In this document: positions 12,483 to 22,894 of the stretch, one piece after another
How the letters are laid out: every line of letters begins with the position of its first letter
How positions within the stretch are numbered: position 1 is the first letter of the stretch
From: Astrocystis sublimbata
Lineage: Eukaryota > Ascomycota > Sordariomycetes > Xylariales > Xylariaceae
Direction: 5' to 3'
NCBI GenBank assembly: GCA_022453515.1
Contig: JAJNNY010000009.1
Location: 806,001 to 870,000, forward strand
Length of the DNA: 64,000 nucleotides
Notes under the pieces: generated by a model
What the model saw: only the letters and a program-made list of their open reading frames with translations
Told to the model about the DNA's origin: nothing
Database searches by the model: none
Translations under genes and position numbers: made by a program

Positions 12483-13729
12483 ATGGGTGAATCTAAGGCA
12501 AGGATCAGCTGTCTTGCCTCGGGCAATGGCAGCAATCTACAAGCAGTACGCGCTTCCACGTTACTCGATCTTCGGCTTGACAGGACGTTTGCTTCCAGCC
12601 GCTCGTCGATGTCACCATCGATAGACCAATCCTAACGCCGCCACTTTTCCAGCTGATAGACTCATGCGCCTCGGGTGTCATCCAAGGCAACATAATCAAA
12701 GTCACTGTCAACAGGAAGGATGCGTATGCAGTAAAGCGAGCAGAGGCTGCCCAGCCGCCCATCCCCACCGATTACTTCAACCTCGTGAAGCACGGCTTCC
12801 TGGCGGCAGGCGAGAAAGATCCCGACAAGGTGAAGCAGGCTCGTTTCGGTTACGATACTGCCCTGGCCGAACGAATACTAGCCGGCAAGCCAGACTTGAT
12901 AGTGCTGGCTGGGTGGATGCATGGTGCGTAGCTTCGCAGTCGCTTGGTGACCCCAATAGACTATTCCAGCGAGCATTGGACATCCCAGATGCGTCACCAA
13001 TCCTGCTGTCCAAATCATAAGACCCAAAACTTAACGTATATCTATACAGTGATGAGTACTGGTTTCCTGAACCCTGTCGCCGCAGCCGGCATCCCAGTAA
13101 TTAATCTACACCCGTATGTATTCTTCAGAGTCCCTAACCATCCTTCTGGCAAGTCTTGGAGGCACAAGTCACCGTAACAGGTATCTTTGCTCCTGGGACA
13201 CTTGCAAAACTCGGCTTTAGGAGGAATTTCCTTGCTGTAGAAAGCAATTGCTGACTCCAGCCGGTTGAAGGGCTTTACCAGGTAAGTCGGCACTCCTGTG
13301 GATCTACCCCAGCTGTCAGCTAATCCTCGATCTAGGCATGTACGATGGTGCGGGAGCGGTACGAGCAGCACGTTTCTTTCTGTCTCGTTCTTTCCAATCA
13401 GTCGTCAGCAAAATTAACTTTCGACAGACCTGTTGCTTGAATTGCCTGTACAAACCAGCTGACAAGGTGGCCCACAGATCAAACGAGCATATGAGGACTT
13501 TCAGGCTGGGAAGCTGAAAAATGGGATCACAGGAATCATGATCCATTACGTCGTGGAAGAAGTCGATCGCGGCGCTCCTGTGTTGACCCAGGAAATCAAG
13601 ATTGAAGAAGGAGAAAGCTTAGAGGAGCTTGAGCAAAGGATACATGGATGTGAGCATGAGATTATTGTGAAGGCTACTGCGCTACTTGCACAGAAATTCG
13701 TTTCTGCTAAGAAACATGCAACGGGCTGA
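12483..13729 (+). CDS. ADE8: Phosphoribosylglycinamide formyltransferase (GAR transformylase)
   Basis: A six-exon model keeps one frame for 227 aa: 12483-12545, 12653-12923, 13050-13113, 13271-13281, 13336-13358 and 13478-13729. It formylates GAR with 10-formyl-THF, the third step of de novo purine synthesis. The N-terminal SGNGSN loop (phosphate binding) is at about residues 13-18. Then come VTVNRKDAYAVKRA, PDLIVLAGWMHVMST, VINLHPALPGMYDGAGAI (containing the family's catalytic HPALPG His) and GIMIHYVVEEVDRGAPV near the end. The length matches monofunctional fungal enzymes. Exons 4 and 5 are only 11 and 23 nt; together they encode the ALPGMYDGAGA loop, and both are required to restore the family motif in phase. 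The neighbours are functionally unrelated. Confidence 0.93.
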
Positions 13730-15498
13730 GACGACGGACAATGAACCACGTGGTTTCGAAACACTTGGATATAAGCTCCCATCACGAGACCCGTTCGCGG
13801 CTCGGGGTGGAGATGTTGTCGACATGGTATTGCCGCATGCTGATTTGTGAAATCTGCCCTCACCCCGGCAACGCCACATTCTGATCGAGGCGGTAAAACG
13901 TCCAATGGACTTGGCCTGTCAACTTAGCAACCCCCGAGACCCCGAAGCCACCACCTGGACCCATGTAGGGACTCTACGTAGGTGGTCTTCCGGTAGTCCA
14001 GTGAGAGAGGCGGAGCCGTAAAACCATCCACCGGCCACCCTTCTACTCAGATAACCATTTGACCGTCTCTGTTATGTAGATACCTCGAACAGAAAGGCTT
14101 GAGCCGCGTTTCACGCACCACAAGTTGCGTAATCTCGGTCTTCAGCTGGGACAGACTCATAAAACAGTGCAATCAGATCAAAGCGATGCAAGCCAAGCAT
14201 GTTGGCTACCTGCCTATATGGACCCTGATATACAAGAATGCTGAAGATCCCTGCGGCATTTTTACCAAACGGCACTTATTACAGCACCACAACAGGCAAA
14301 GACAGTCTGTGCGACATGGGCCCCGCATCGGACGAGAAAAAAAGTTCAAGAGAAGCCTTGGCGACGTACAGATCACATTGAGGATTTGCAGAGGCCGCAG
14401 CCAGCCAGACATGTCAGGTAGCCTATCGCGCGGTCGTGTGGCGATTGGAAGTAACAGCCTTCCGATCTGATCTGATAAGATCAAAATTAGATGAGATGCG
14501 GCGGAACCACAGCTAGGTAATTCTCGTCTCCAGGAACAATTGTATCGTCCCCTAATTTCATTACTAACAGCGCGAGCAAGGGAACGAACGGGGGCTCGCA
14601 GCGGGGCGAGGGAGGGAGGGAGGGAGGTCGAAGGGGTAAGGGTAGCTCCGGACCTCAGGGATTTTGGACAGAGGTAGTAAGGAGACGGGACTGGAGCTAA
14701 GATTCTTAGACCATTCAGTCCATTGTCGCCCGTGAAGCCAAGACAGCGGTTAGACTGGATGCAGCAAAGATCAGAGCCACTGGGCGGGGGTAATGACCGA
14801 ACCGATACCGCTATGGTTACGGCGCGCTGCGCTTCTGCTGCACGCAATGAATTGACTGACCGGGCTCGCCAAACAAGCCTAACAAGCTGGGCCTGACAAG
14901 CAAAAAGATGAGCAGGAGGCGTCGTTCTGGGCGTACTATTTAGGAAGAAATCGAGGGCGTCAGGTAGTCTACCCCGGGCACAACGCCCAGTCACCAATCA
15001 CCAACCGTCTCGCTCGCCCCGTGCTTAATACCGCACGATCGTGTGTACAGAGTAAGTAGGAAGGACGCACGCACGCACGATCCAAGTGATCCATCGCCTA
15101 CCCTGCTCTGCCTACTGCGGAGGCCTAGTTCGATAATCCCGCACGCACGCACGGCTATCACTTGTGTGCTGACTGCAGGATCTACAGAGCAATTGGCATC
15201 TTAAAGGCCATTGCCCGCCCCTGGTGTCTGCTCAATCGCCCGCTCTGAGTCCTTCGAGAGCCTTTCGACCAGCCTTGACCCTATTCCTGCCCCCATTCCT
15301 GTCTTCACTCCTGTTTTCTTCATTCCTTCAATCCTTCATTCCACCCTAACAAGGACGCAATTCCTGGGAGGCCTCTTCATCTCACCTGGCAGGCAAGCAT
15401 TGCCTAATCGGTAGTCGGGTTATAGTCTAGAGGTTGAGACTGGCGAAAGAAATAGCTTCTCCGCCGCTCCTGCCCAGGTCCAGCCTCATCCTCGAGTC
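13730..15498. promoter_or_regulatory. Intergenic region upstream of the CDF transporter
   Basis: About 1.8 kb. It contains a G-run tract (GAGGGAGGGAGGGAGGGAGG, about 14609-14628) and short CACG/CGCA repeats at about 15066-15080 and 15140-15152. A 263-codon antisense frame at 14206-14997 has no protein-like features. The last 300 bp are CT-rich, as in many fungal 5' leaders. Confidence 0.5.
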
Positions 15499-17253
15499 AT
15501 GTCTCTAGATAGGAAACACCAGTCGAGAATAGCAACATCTCCACCGTCGCGTCGAAACCTCAGCCCGTTCGCGCGAGGCTCTGTGACACGGCAAGATGAC
15601 CATCATCACCGTCCGGGTGCCTTGACCCAGCTCTTGGGCAGCTCCCACCGCTCGCTCCACAATTATGGCAGCTCATGGCGCGGTGCCGTTGTTCCTGATG
15701 ATGAGGAGGCTCTGCTGACGCACTCCATGACCTCCCACGGCTATGCCGAAGGGGAAGACGAGCACCGTCGCTCCCAGGCTGACGAGCGCCGCCTCAATCA
15801 AATCCTCAACAGCGATCAGGTGCGATCCATGCGTCTGATTGGTAACCCGAATCCCCGATACAAATGGGAGCGATACTGGAAAACGGAAGAGGAGTTAAAG
15901 GCGCTCAAGAAGCCTCTGCGTCAGTACTATGAGCGCACCAACTATCTCGTTCAACAATATCTATACATCGACCGCCTGCTCGATAGCAGTCTCCCCCACG
16001 ACTTGCTCAACGAGTACAACGATCTCCCACACTCCAAAGGGGTCGCAGTCCCCGAAACCATTACTGAGGAGGCTGCCAGCCTGCCCAAATCAGTATCAGG
16101 CCCTTTCCAAGGCAGCACATCCTACGAAGACACAAGTGGAAGGCCCCAGCCCCCGCCAGGCGAGCTCAACAATGAATACAGCGGAAGTCCCACGGGACTA
16201 GCGGGAGCCTTGGTCAAGAAGGTCGTCAAGCGGACGCCCAAGGACATATACCGGCCCACGGAGGTCACGCCACTGTTCAACAACGAAGAGGAGGAGGAGG
16301 ATCACGCCGGGCCCAAACCCGAGATCCCTTGGCTCGAAGGCGAGGATGACGATATTGATAGCAATGATCCAGTCGTCACGACGGCCATCTACGTCAACTT
16401 CGCCGCCAATTTCGTCCTGCTCGCGGGAAAGATCGTGGTCATGCTATCAGTGTCCTCCATGTCCGTGCTGGCGAGTTTGGTCGATGCGGCCCTCGACTTT
16501 CTCTCCACCGTCATTGTCTGGATAACGACGTTCCTGATATCACGCCAGGATCAATACAAGTACCCTGTAGGCCGGCGGCGTCTTGAACCTCTCGGCGTGC
16601 TTGTATTCTCTGTCATCATGATCACATCTTTCGTACAGGTTGCACTACAATCCATTGAACGGCTGGCATCGGGGAACCATGAGGTTATCGAGCTTGGGAT
16701 TCCCGCACTCGTGCTCATGATCAGCACGGTGGTGATCAAGGGTCTCTGCTGGGTCTCGTGCCGATTCGTCAAGAATTCGAGCGTGCAGGCCCTAGCCGCC
16801 GACGCCATGACTGATGTTATTTTCAATACCGGATCCATTATCTTCCCCATTCTAGGCTTCTACCTGCAGATTTGGTGGCTCGATGCCCTGGGTGGTCTCC
16901 TGCTCTCCCTCGTCGTCATTAAGAACTGGTCCTCGACCTCGCTGGAACACATCAAGAACCTATCCGGCTTTTCAGCCACCGCGGACCAACGGAACATTCT
17001 CCTCTACTTGACCATGCGCTTTGCCAAGACAATCCGCCAGATCCAAGGAATCCAGGCGTATCACGCTGGTGACAAGCTCATTGCCGAGGTCGACATCATC
17101 CTCGACCCGTCCACGACACTGCGAGACTCCCACGACCTGAGCGAAAGCTTGTCATATGTGCTGGAGTCTGTGCCCATTGTGGACCGTGCCTTTGTGCATG
17201 CCGATTATGCAAGCTACAACTTCCCTACCCACATGCAGCAGCAGAGCGGATGA
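15499..17253 (+). CDS. Cation diffusion facilitator transporter, Mn-type (584 aa)
   Basis: A single exon. Residues 1-290 are a long cytosolic N-terminus with a conserved block RLIGNPNPRYKWERYWKTEE (about residue 112) and LRQYYERTNYLVQQYLYIDR. From about residue 295 there are roughly five or six hydrophobic membrane segments, then a cytosolic C-terminal ZT-dimer-like domain ending near residue 575. The metal-site motif on the TM2 side is D329-A-A-L-D333 and that on TM5 is D435-A-M-T-D439. The DxxxD/DxxxD pair is characteristic of Mn-transporting CDFs rather than the HxxxD site of Zn transporters. The likely role is proton-coupled Mn efflux or vacuolar/Golgi sequestration; substrate and location are inferred from the family. 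The start context is cATGtc, with a CT-rich leader. Confidence 0.9.
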   Translation: MSLDRKHQSRIATSPPSRRNLSPFARGSVTRQDDHHHRPGALTQLLGSSHRSLHNYGSSWRGAVVPDDEEALLTHSMTSHGYAEGEDEHRRSQADERRLNQILNSDQVRSMRLIGNPNPRYKWERYWKTEEELKALKKPLRQYYERTNYLVQQYLYIDRLLDSSLPHDLLNEYNDLPHSKGVAVPETITEEAASLPKSVSGPFQGSTSYEDTSGRPQPPPGELNNEYSGSPTGLAGALVKKVVKRTPKDIYRPTEVTPLFNNEEEEEDHAGPKPEIPWLEGEDDDIDSNDPVVTTAIYVNFAANFVLLAGKIVVMLSVSSMSVLASLVDAALDFLSTVIVWITTFLISRQDQYKYPVGRRRLEPLGVLVFSVIMITSFVQVALQSIERLASGNHEVIELGIPALVLMISTVVIKGLCWVSCRFVKNSSVQALAADAMTDVIFNTGSIIFPILGFYLQIWWLDALGGLLLSLVVIKNWSSTSLEHIKNLSGFSATADQRNILLYLTMRFAKTIRQIQGIQAYHAGDKLIAEVDIILDPSTTLRDSHDLSESLSYVLESVPIVDRAFVHADYASYNFPTHMQQQSG

Positions 17254-17990
17254 GTCCGATCATGGTCGTCCTTCTAGCGACTTCTCCTAGGCTGCGCGAA
17301 AGCGCACACGACGACCGGTTGTATAAAACTGACCGGGTCGTAGAAAAAAGGTTCGATAGGATACAGCGTCCAGCATGTCTGGTCGGTAACGGTCTGGAGC
17401 CGGGCATCTCAGAAATATCGCATTGCAGTGTAACAATCGCGTATTTTTTTGGCAGCCTTGATGTTAGTATGCACAGGTGAGCATTCGCACGGAGCATCTC
17501 AAGGCCCAGTCGATGCATCTCATCCAAGAATTAGTTTGGATGTGTATAAGAGTAACTAAAAGAAGAAAGAACAAGACCGAGGCTCCTTTCGTTCAAATCA
17601 GTGAGTTATGTTACCACAGGACAATGAAGGTCCTCATGAGTGAGTGGTATTGAGATTTGTAAACACAACCGTTCGTTTAATCATATAGTACGGCCCGTAT
17701 CTCATTAGTAAAGTCCGAATGCAATAAAAGAATCCTATACAGTGCGCTTAAAAAACTACCAACAATCTCAGGTATTATTATTGCTATTATCTCATTTAAC
17801 GATTGTTTAAAGCTGTTTTATATATCCTGCCCGAGCTCGCTTAATTGGTTTGCAACTTGCAATCGCCACATTTGCCGCTCGTTATGTCATAGTTTACAGC
17901 AGATGTAAATTCCAGGTGGCATAAATTCGAGATAACCAGATGTATAGACTCGAGATAACCGGATGTCTTTTCATTTATCTAGCAAATGTG
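17254..17990. other. Convergent AT-rich intergenic region
   Basis: Spacer between the CDF gene and the 3' end of the trypsin-fold gene. It turns AT-rich from about 17640. It carries two near-identical 17-bp direct repeats, tcgagataaccRgatgt, at 17927-17943 and 17950-17966 (one mismatch), immediately downstream of the minus-strand stop codon. No gene is seen. Confidence 0.5.
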
Positions 17991-20708
17991 CTAAAGAAAA
18001 TAGTTTCCATCATCAATATCCACGTTGTTATTATCTCTAGCTTCCGCAGCTTCACCCTCTTCATCCTCGTCTGGTAGTTCTAATATTGAATCCGGAACTT
18101 GCCCGTACCCATCGGACCTCGCTGTTGAATAGAGCCCAGGGCCGTGAGTGAGCAGGCCTTCTCTCCTCTTCCGTGGTTTGACTCTTCGTCCGGAAGGCCA
18201 AGGATGTTCTGCATGCATTGGAAGCGGTGTCACCTTGTCAGGTTGCCTTACATTCTCCTTGGAAAATGGCTCTATATCCTTAAGCCTCATCTCGCTGGAC
18301 TTCGGGTTTTCCTTTGATTCGAGACGACCCATACGGGAAGCAGAGTCAATCTTCATGTGCAAAATTTGTTCCAGATGGGAAGCAATGTTGAATAATTCCG
18401 TGTTGTTTTCAGCTGTATTTCGGTCGCCATGGAATTTGCCAATTGCTTCCACTGCTTGTGTGACACCGCTTCTGAGCATTCGGTTCTCCTGACTTAGTGC
18501 CCTATTGGCATCGGCCTCCCTTAGCCATTTAGTTGTCATCTCGTCGATGATGTCGCTGTTTAATTCTTCCTTTCTTTCGAGAGATCGAATGCTCGACAGT
18601 AAAGGTTTATAGTCGTACTTTGGCATGGTGGGCTCATCCGGGCTTGTTTTTCTAGAAGCTGTGAACGTGAAAGGGGGCGAAAAGGACGTCTGCTCAGAAG
18701 GGCTCGACAAGGATGCTCCCCGGGATTGTCCATCGCCGAGCTGGAATGTAGGAAATGGATTTCCAAAATTGAATCGCAAGGGATCTTTGACTGAAGTCTT
18801 AAGCGACTGTTCAAGTTCGTTCAGACGTTTGTTTTTCTCTTGTATGATTTCCCACGCTCTCTCAAGCTCCCTTCGCAACCTAGCAGCTTGACTTTCTAGG
18901 AAGTCGTTCTTACTCGCGAATTTATAAGCCGATCCTCCGTTACCGTGCGACGGATTCTCTTGCGCGGACTGATTTCCAGGAGTATGAATATACCCAGTCG
19001 AAGAAGTTGAGTAAGCTATGGTAGATGGTGTTGTTCCGTGGCGACTGAATATACTTGGAGGCGGTATGCTGCTAGCAACAGTCATCATATCCTCGTCTAT
19101 CTTGTTAAGGGAATGTGCAATTTCGTCGCTGCTGTGATTATCGCGAAGGTTTAGCAGTGCACCCTCTGGTCGACTAGCCAAATCTGCACTCCTGGGTTTC
19201 GCAGACGATCCACGGATTTGAAGAAGTGATCGCACGGATAATAGAGCCGGTCTAGAAGGAAGCAAAAGGCACGAGGCGGTTTTGGTGTTCCCAGCTATGA
19301 CAAAGCCAATTAAACAACCGCTGTTGTCCAATGCCCAGCTGCCGCTGTCGCCATGACGCATCGGCGTATTTAACTGTGCACTATACAGGCCAAGAAAGTT
19401 ACTCCTGCCCGGCAACCGGGTATAAAATGGCGTCGAAGAACGCTTGCCCCTGACTTTTGAGTTGTGTGCGGTCTCGATCATTATGGATGTGTCGGTTGAG
19501 TCCTTGTCGTCCAACGTTACTAAAAGGTAGCTGTCGAGAACGAAACTCTTTGTTGGCTCCGTCGGTGTCAGTTTTACTACGGCAATATCGAGAGATTCGT
19601 CAATGCTGACCACCGATCCGATTGGGCCACACGCGTCGATTTCATCGACATCTTCGCTTTCGTCGTCGTAAGCCACTGGCGGCGACGTATCTACACGACC
19701 TTTGAAGTATACGTCCGACGAAAGGTTCGAGTGATAAGGTTTCAGCAGGCTCTCCTCAGAATCGGAATCTTCGGAAGATGTCTTGCTTCCAAAACTTGTG
19801 ACAGTAGATAAAGTTTTATCTTCGTCATCGTCGTCCCAGTCGTCCATGCCCGTGATTTCGAAATCGTCAGACTGGCTTGACGAGTCGTCATTTGGTTCAG
19901 GCCCGATGATCGCACAGCGAGTCGGATGAAGAGCATGGGCCATGGTCAATGCAAAGGCTTCGTTACCGAAGCTGAATAACCCACCACATGTAGCGGTGGC
20001 AGCATCATGTGAATGCTTATTCGGCGACGTGTGAAAGCATAGACGAGTAGGCTTTTCCCAATCTTGGCCTCCAACAGTACACACCTCCGTCGATAGCAAA
20101 CCTCGAACTTCTTCTCCGGGTTCGAATTCATCGTCCAGATACAGACTTTTATCGTATAATTCTCGATATTCCGATGATTCGGCATCAGACCCGAGTAGCT
20201 TGAGATCCTCAAACTCTGCAGCAACAGAACAGTGCCCCAACTCGAAACCCGGATGCAAAGTCAGAATGTTTCTTGATTTGACAATCTGGAATGCTGCTTT
20301 CCGACGAATCTTATCGTCTGAAACGATCATGATCGTCGGTTTGGTCTTCTCGGGTAGCTTTCCAACCATGAACAAGGAGAAGCCGACGAAGGAATTCGAT
20401 TCTGGAAGGCATTGTTCCAGGCATGTCTTGATCTTGCCAGCTATATCTCTCGTGAAAACTTCTCTCGCAGGCCCTTGCGCATCCCAACACTGCGACCCTT
20501 GAAATCAGTCATTACTATCGAAAGCTTGAATTTTGGGAAACTCGGCAACCCCTGGACTCTCTCATCATCTGGTGCGAGTGGAAGGAAAAGAAGCGGTTGA
20601 CCGCGAGGGAACGTTCCTTACCGGATACTTTCGAACTAAGAGTCCACAATACGAGCCCGTCGAGGAACTCGCGAAAGGATACGTTTGAGGTCGAAACAGT
20701 TTGGACAT
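17991..20708 (-). CDS. Trypsin-fold (PA clan-like) protein with C-terminal coiled coil, 861 aa
   Basis: Exon 1 is 20708-20622 and exon 2 is 20489-17991. They are joined by a 132-nt intron (GTAAGG...GTCGCAG) that is in phase and gives MSKLFRPQTYPF...KYP then CWDAQGPAREVF. The N-terminal region (about 30-125) is a fungal conserved segment with no function known to me. A chymotrypsin-like core follows, with the triad candidates in order: H214 (FALTMAHAL), D330 (LDIAVVKL) and S411 (RHGDSGSW). All three are present, so it could be active. Long acidic, Asp/Ser-rich insertions lie between H and D. The C-terminal half has disordered stretches and a coiled coil (SQAARLRRELERAWEIIQEK, about 550-590), then a basic RRVKPRKRREG patch near residue 810. 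No signal peptide is seen, which suggests an intracellular protein. It is divergent from the single-TM gene. Confidence 0.78.
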
Positions 20709-21521
20709 TGTGAAAGAGGTTTTGCCAGGAAACACCCAAAGCAACAACCGGTCGACTTATCCTTCCAAGTGAGCAAAATAAATCAGCATTTGCTGCATGG
20801 TTTACACCAACCACGGACGGGTTAGTTGGCTTTGGTAATCCCAATCATTCGCGTTATATGTGCAACGATGGTAAAATGTAGCTTTAACGACAGCTCCGTG
20901 CTTGCGAGTGTTGATCAAAACGATCTGGGTCATCTCGATCGAATCCAGAGTCAATTGATCGAGTTTGCCTGAAAAGCTCGAATGGGATGCCCTGCCACTC
21001 GAGGCTGACTGTAGTATTACCGCTGAGCGCTTAAGTGTGTTTTTGCCACGCGACGTGAAAAATAAATAAGGTAGCTGTACTCTAAAAGGCTCCCGTTTTG
21101 TCGGTATATAGTATTGTGAATTTCCCTTTAATCGTGGAATAACTATTATATAATCAATAACCTATGTTAAATAACTACTGTATAATCGGGTAGTAATAAA
21201 GCTATGAACATGTAATATTACTTTCTAGAGGGGATTTATATATAATGGGTACCATCAAGAACCTGGAAGTGTCGCATCTATTTTGTATGGCACATCGCCA
21301 AGCTGACTGCCGTGCTAAGGTTGATGCTGCGCCACCACCAAGACCCTGAATGGTCCTCTGAGGCTGTCAGACGGTCTAACCACATACCCTCAATCAGGTT
21401 GACGATATTTAATCAAGCAACCTCATTCACGTTTCTATATATTTCAGTGTAGCTTTTCCTTTCACTGGGCATTGTGTAAATGTAAATGAACCCGACCATA
21501 GTCAGTTCTTAAGGTTAATAC
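20709..21521. promoter_or_regulatory. Divergent intergenic region with AT-rich core
   Basis: Lies between the trypsin-fold gene and the single-TM gene. The stretch 21060-21260 is strongly AT-rich (repeated tataat/aataac words) and resembles mutated repeat DNA. No gene is seen. Confidence 0.45.
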
Positions 21522-22894
21522 ATGGGCGATACACAGTTCGTGACCCGTTTGACGGGCCTGATTGACTTTGAGACCAGAGATGGGCTCCTTCTCGTTTTAT
21601 GGGGCCCCGCGAGCCCATCGAAAGACGACCTTTGCTCCATGCGATCCTATTTCGATTGGTGTGTGTGTAGTCATTTCAGTACAATTGGACGTCTTGCCTC
21701 TGCATTATCGCTGACTGTCTCTCAGTGCGTGGCCCTCCCATTGGTATCATCATACCTCGTAATCACCGGTTTACTCATAACGCAAGCCATGAGCTTCTTA
21801 TGATCATGTGTTGATTTATTGCAGATTATGCCTCACAATGTCAGAGATTTCTCTTAGACGGAGGACGGCATGTGTCTATCTCAACTCACGCTGATGTGGT
21901 ATGGATCGCGGACAGAATCGTAAGAGACAAGCAACGAGCCAGCATTCACCAGGACGTATCGCAGCAGTTTGGAGGAGGCACACGTAGCATCATAGACGGA
22001 TCGTTGAATCTCTGTTCTAGACTCATGCTCATGACGAGCATCGGCGAGCCGCCGCTTGGAACGGACGGACCGAACACGATTCGATGGGGTGAGGGGAGCT
22101 TGAGAGACTTCGCAGAGACGCATTTCGGCACAGGAAGTGGTGTCCGATTGCAGCCAGATAAGCCCCAGATTGGCAGGATCTTCACGGCGCTGAATCTGAA
22201 GGAGATCGGAGGTATGCGAATAGAATGGACACGCAACCTCGCGGATCACTTACGCCTCGTGGATGACGACCAAACGGTCTCGATATTTGACTGCGTGGCT
22301 CACCTCCGGTTTCAGAAAACGTGAGTTGCTGCTGTTGCTGTCTGCTTCCAATCATCTCTCCTGCCCAAGAAAGGAAAAACACCAACACTAACACTCTGCT
22401 CCAGAGTCCACCAACAGATCTTTCCCACCGGCTTTATCGACGAGACACTTCGAACGTTAGCTTTGCTTTTCCCGCAGAACGACGCCAAGACCGAGATGTG
22501 GCTGCAATCACAGATATCTGAATTTGGACTGGACCAGTTATTAACCGAGTGCGGGAGTTTAGCAACTCACGAGAGGCGGTTTGAGAACTTCAGTTACTGG
22601 AACAATCGACTCGTCATCTTGAAGCAAGCTCTGGACGACTCCAGTCCGCAAACGCTGTCCCAGTGGTGGTTTGACCGACGGAACGGGGTTCAATGGTACA
22701 CCTTCTGGGTCGCCATCCTAGTCTTTGCTATCACGGTATTCTTCGGGCTCGTGCAAAGCATTGAAGGCGCGCTTCAAGTCTGGCTCTCGGTGCGTATCCC
22801 CGCCCTCCATTATGCCAGCTCCTCCGAGTCTGCGAATCATTCACGTTTCAAGCAACCAAAACTGACCCGGAAATCGCAGTGGAAATCGCTCTAG
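21522..22894 (+). CDS. Fungal protein with one C-terminal transmembrane segment (about 344 aa), function unknown
   Basis: Proposed exons are 21522-21660, 21825-22320, 22405-22789 and 22880-22894. The second and third are well supported: the junction gives VHQQIFPTGFIDETLRTLALLFP, a block I know from many uncharacterised fungal proteins. The C-terminal hallmark is WWFDRRNGVQWYTFWVAILV followed by a hydrophobic span and LVQSIEGALQVW, so there is a single membrane helix at about residues 310-332. The soluble N-terminal part begins GLIDFETRDGLLLVLWGP. Exon 1 and its junction (Trp-Tyr-Tyr-Ala) are the weakest part. The last intron is 90 nt, phase 0 and stop-free, so retention would simply add 30 residues. 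It sits between the trypsin-fold and SLATT genes. No function should be assigned. Confidence 0.65.

Noticed and set aside
14206..14997. 263-codon frame on - strand
   Set aside because: Arg/Ser/Leu/Cys-rich sequence without family features, lying over G-run and promoter DNA of the CDF gene.
19946..20375. Start of the trypsin-fold protein at the ATG at 20375
   Set aside because: The frame continues upstream with protein-like sequence and joins in phase to a 29-codon exon starting at 20708.
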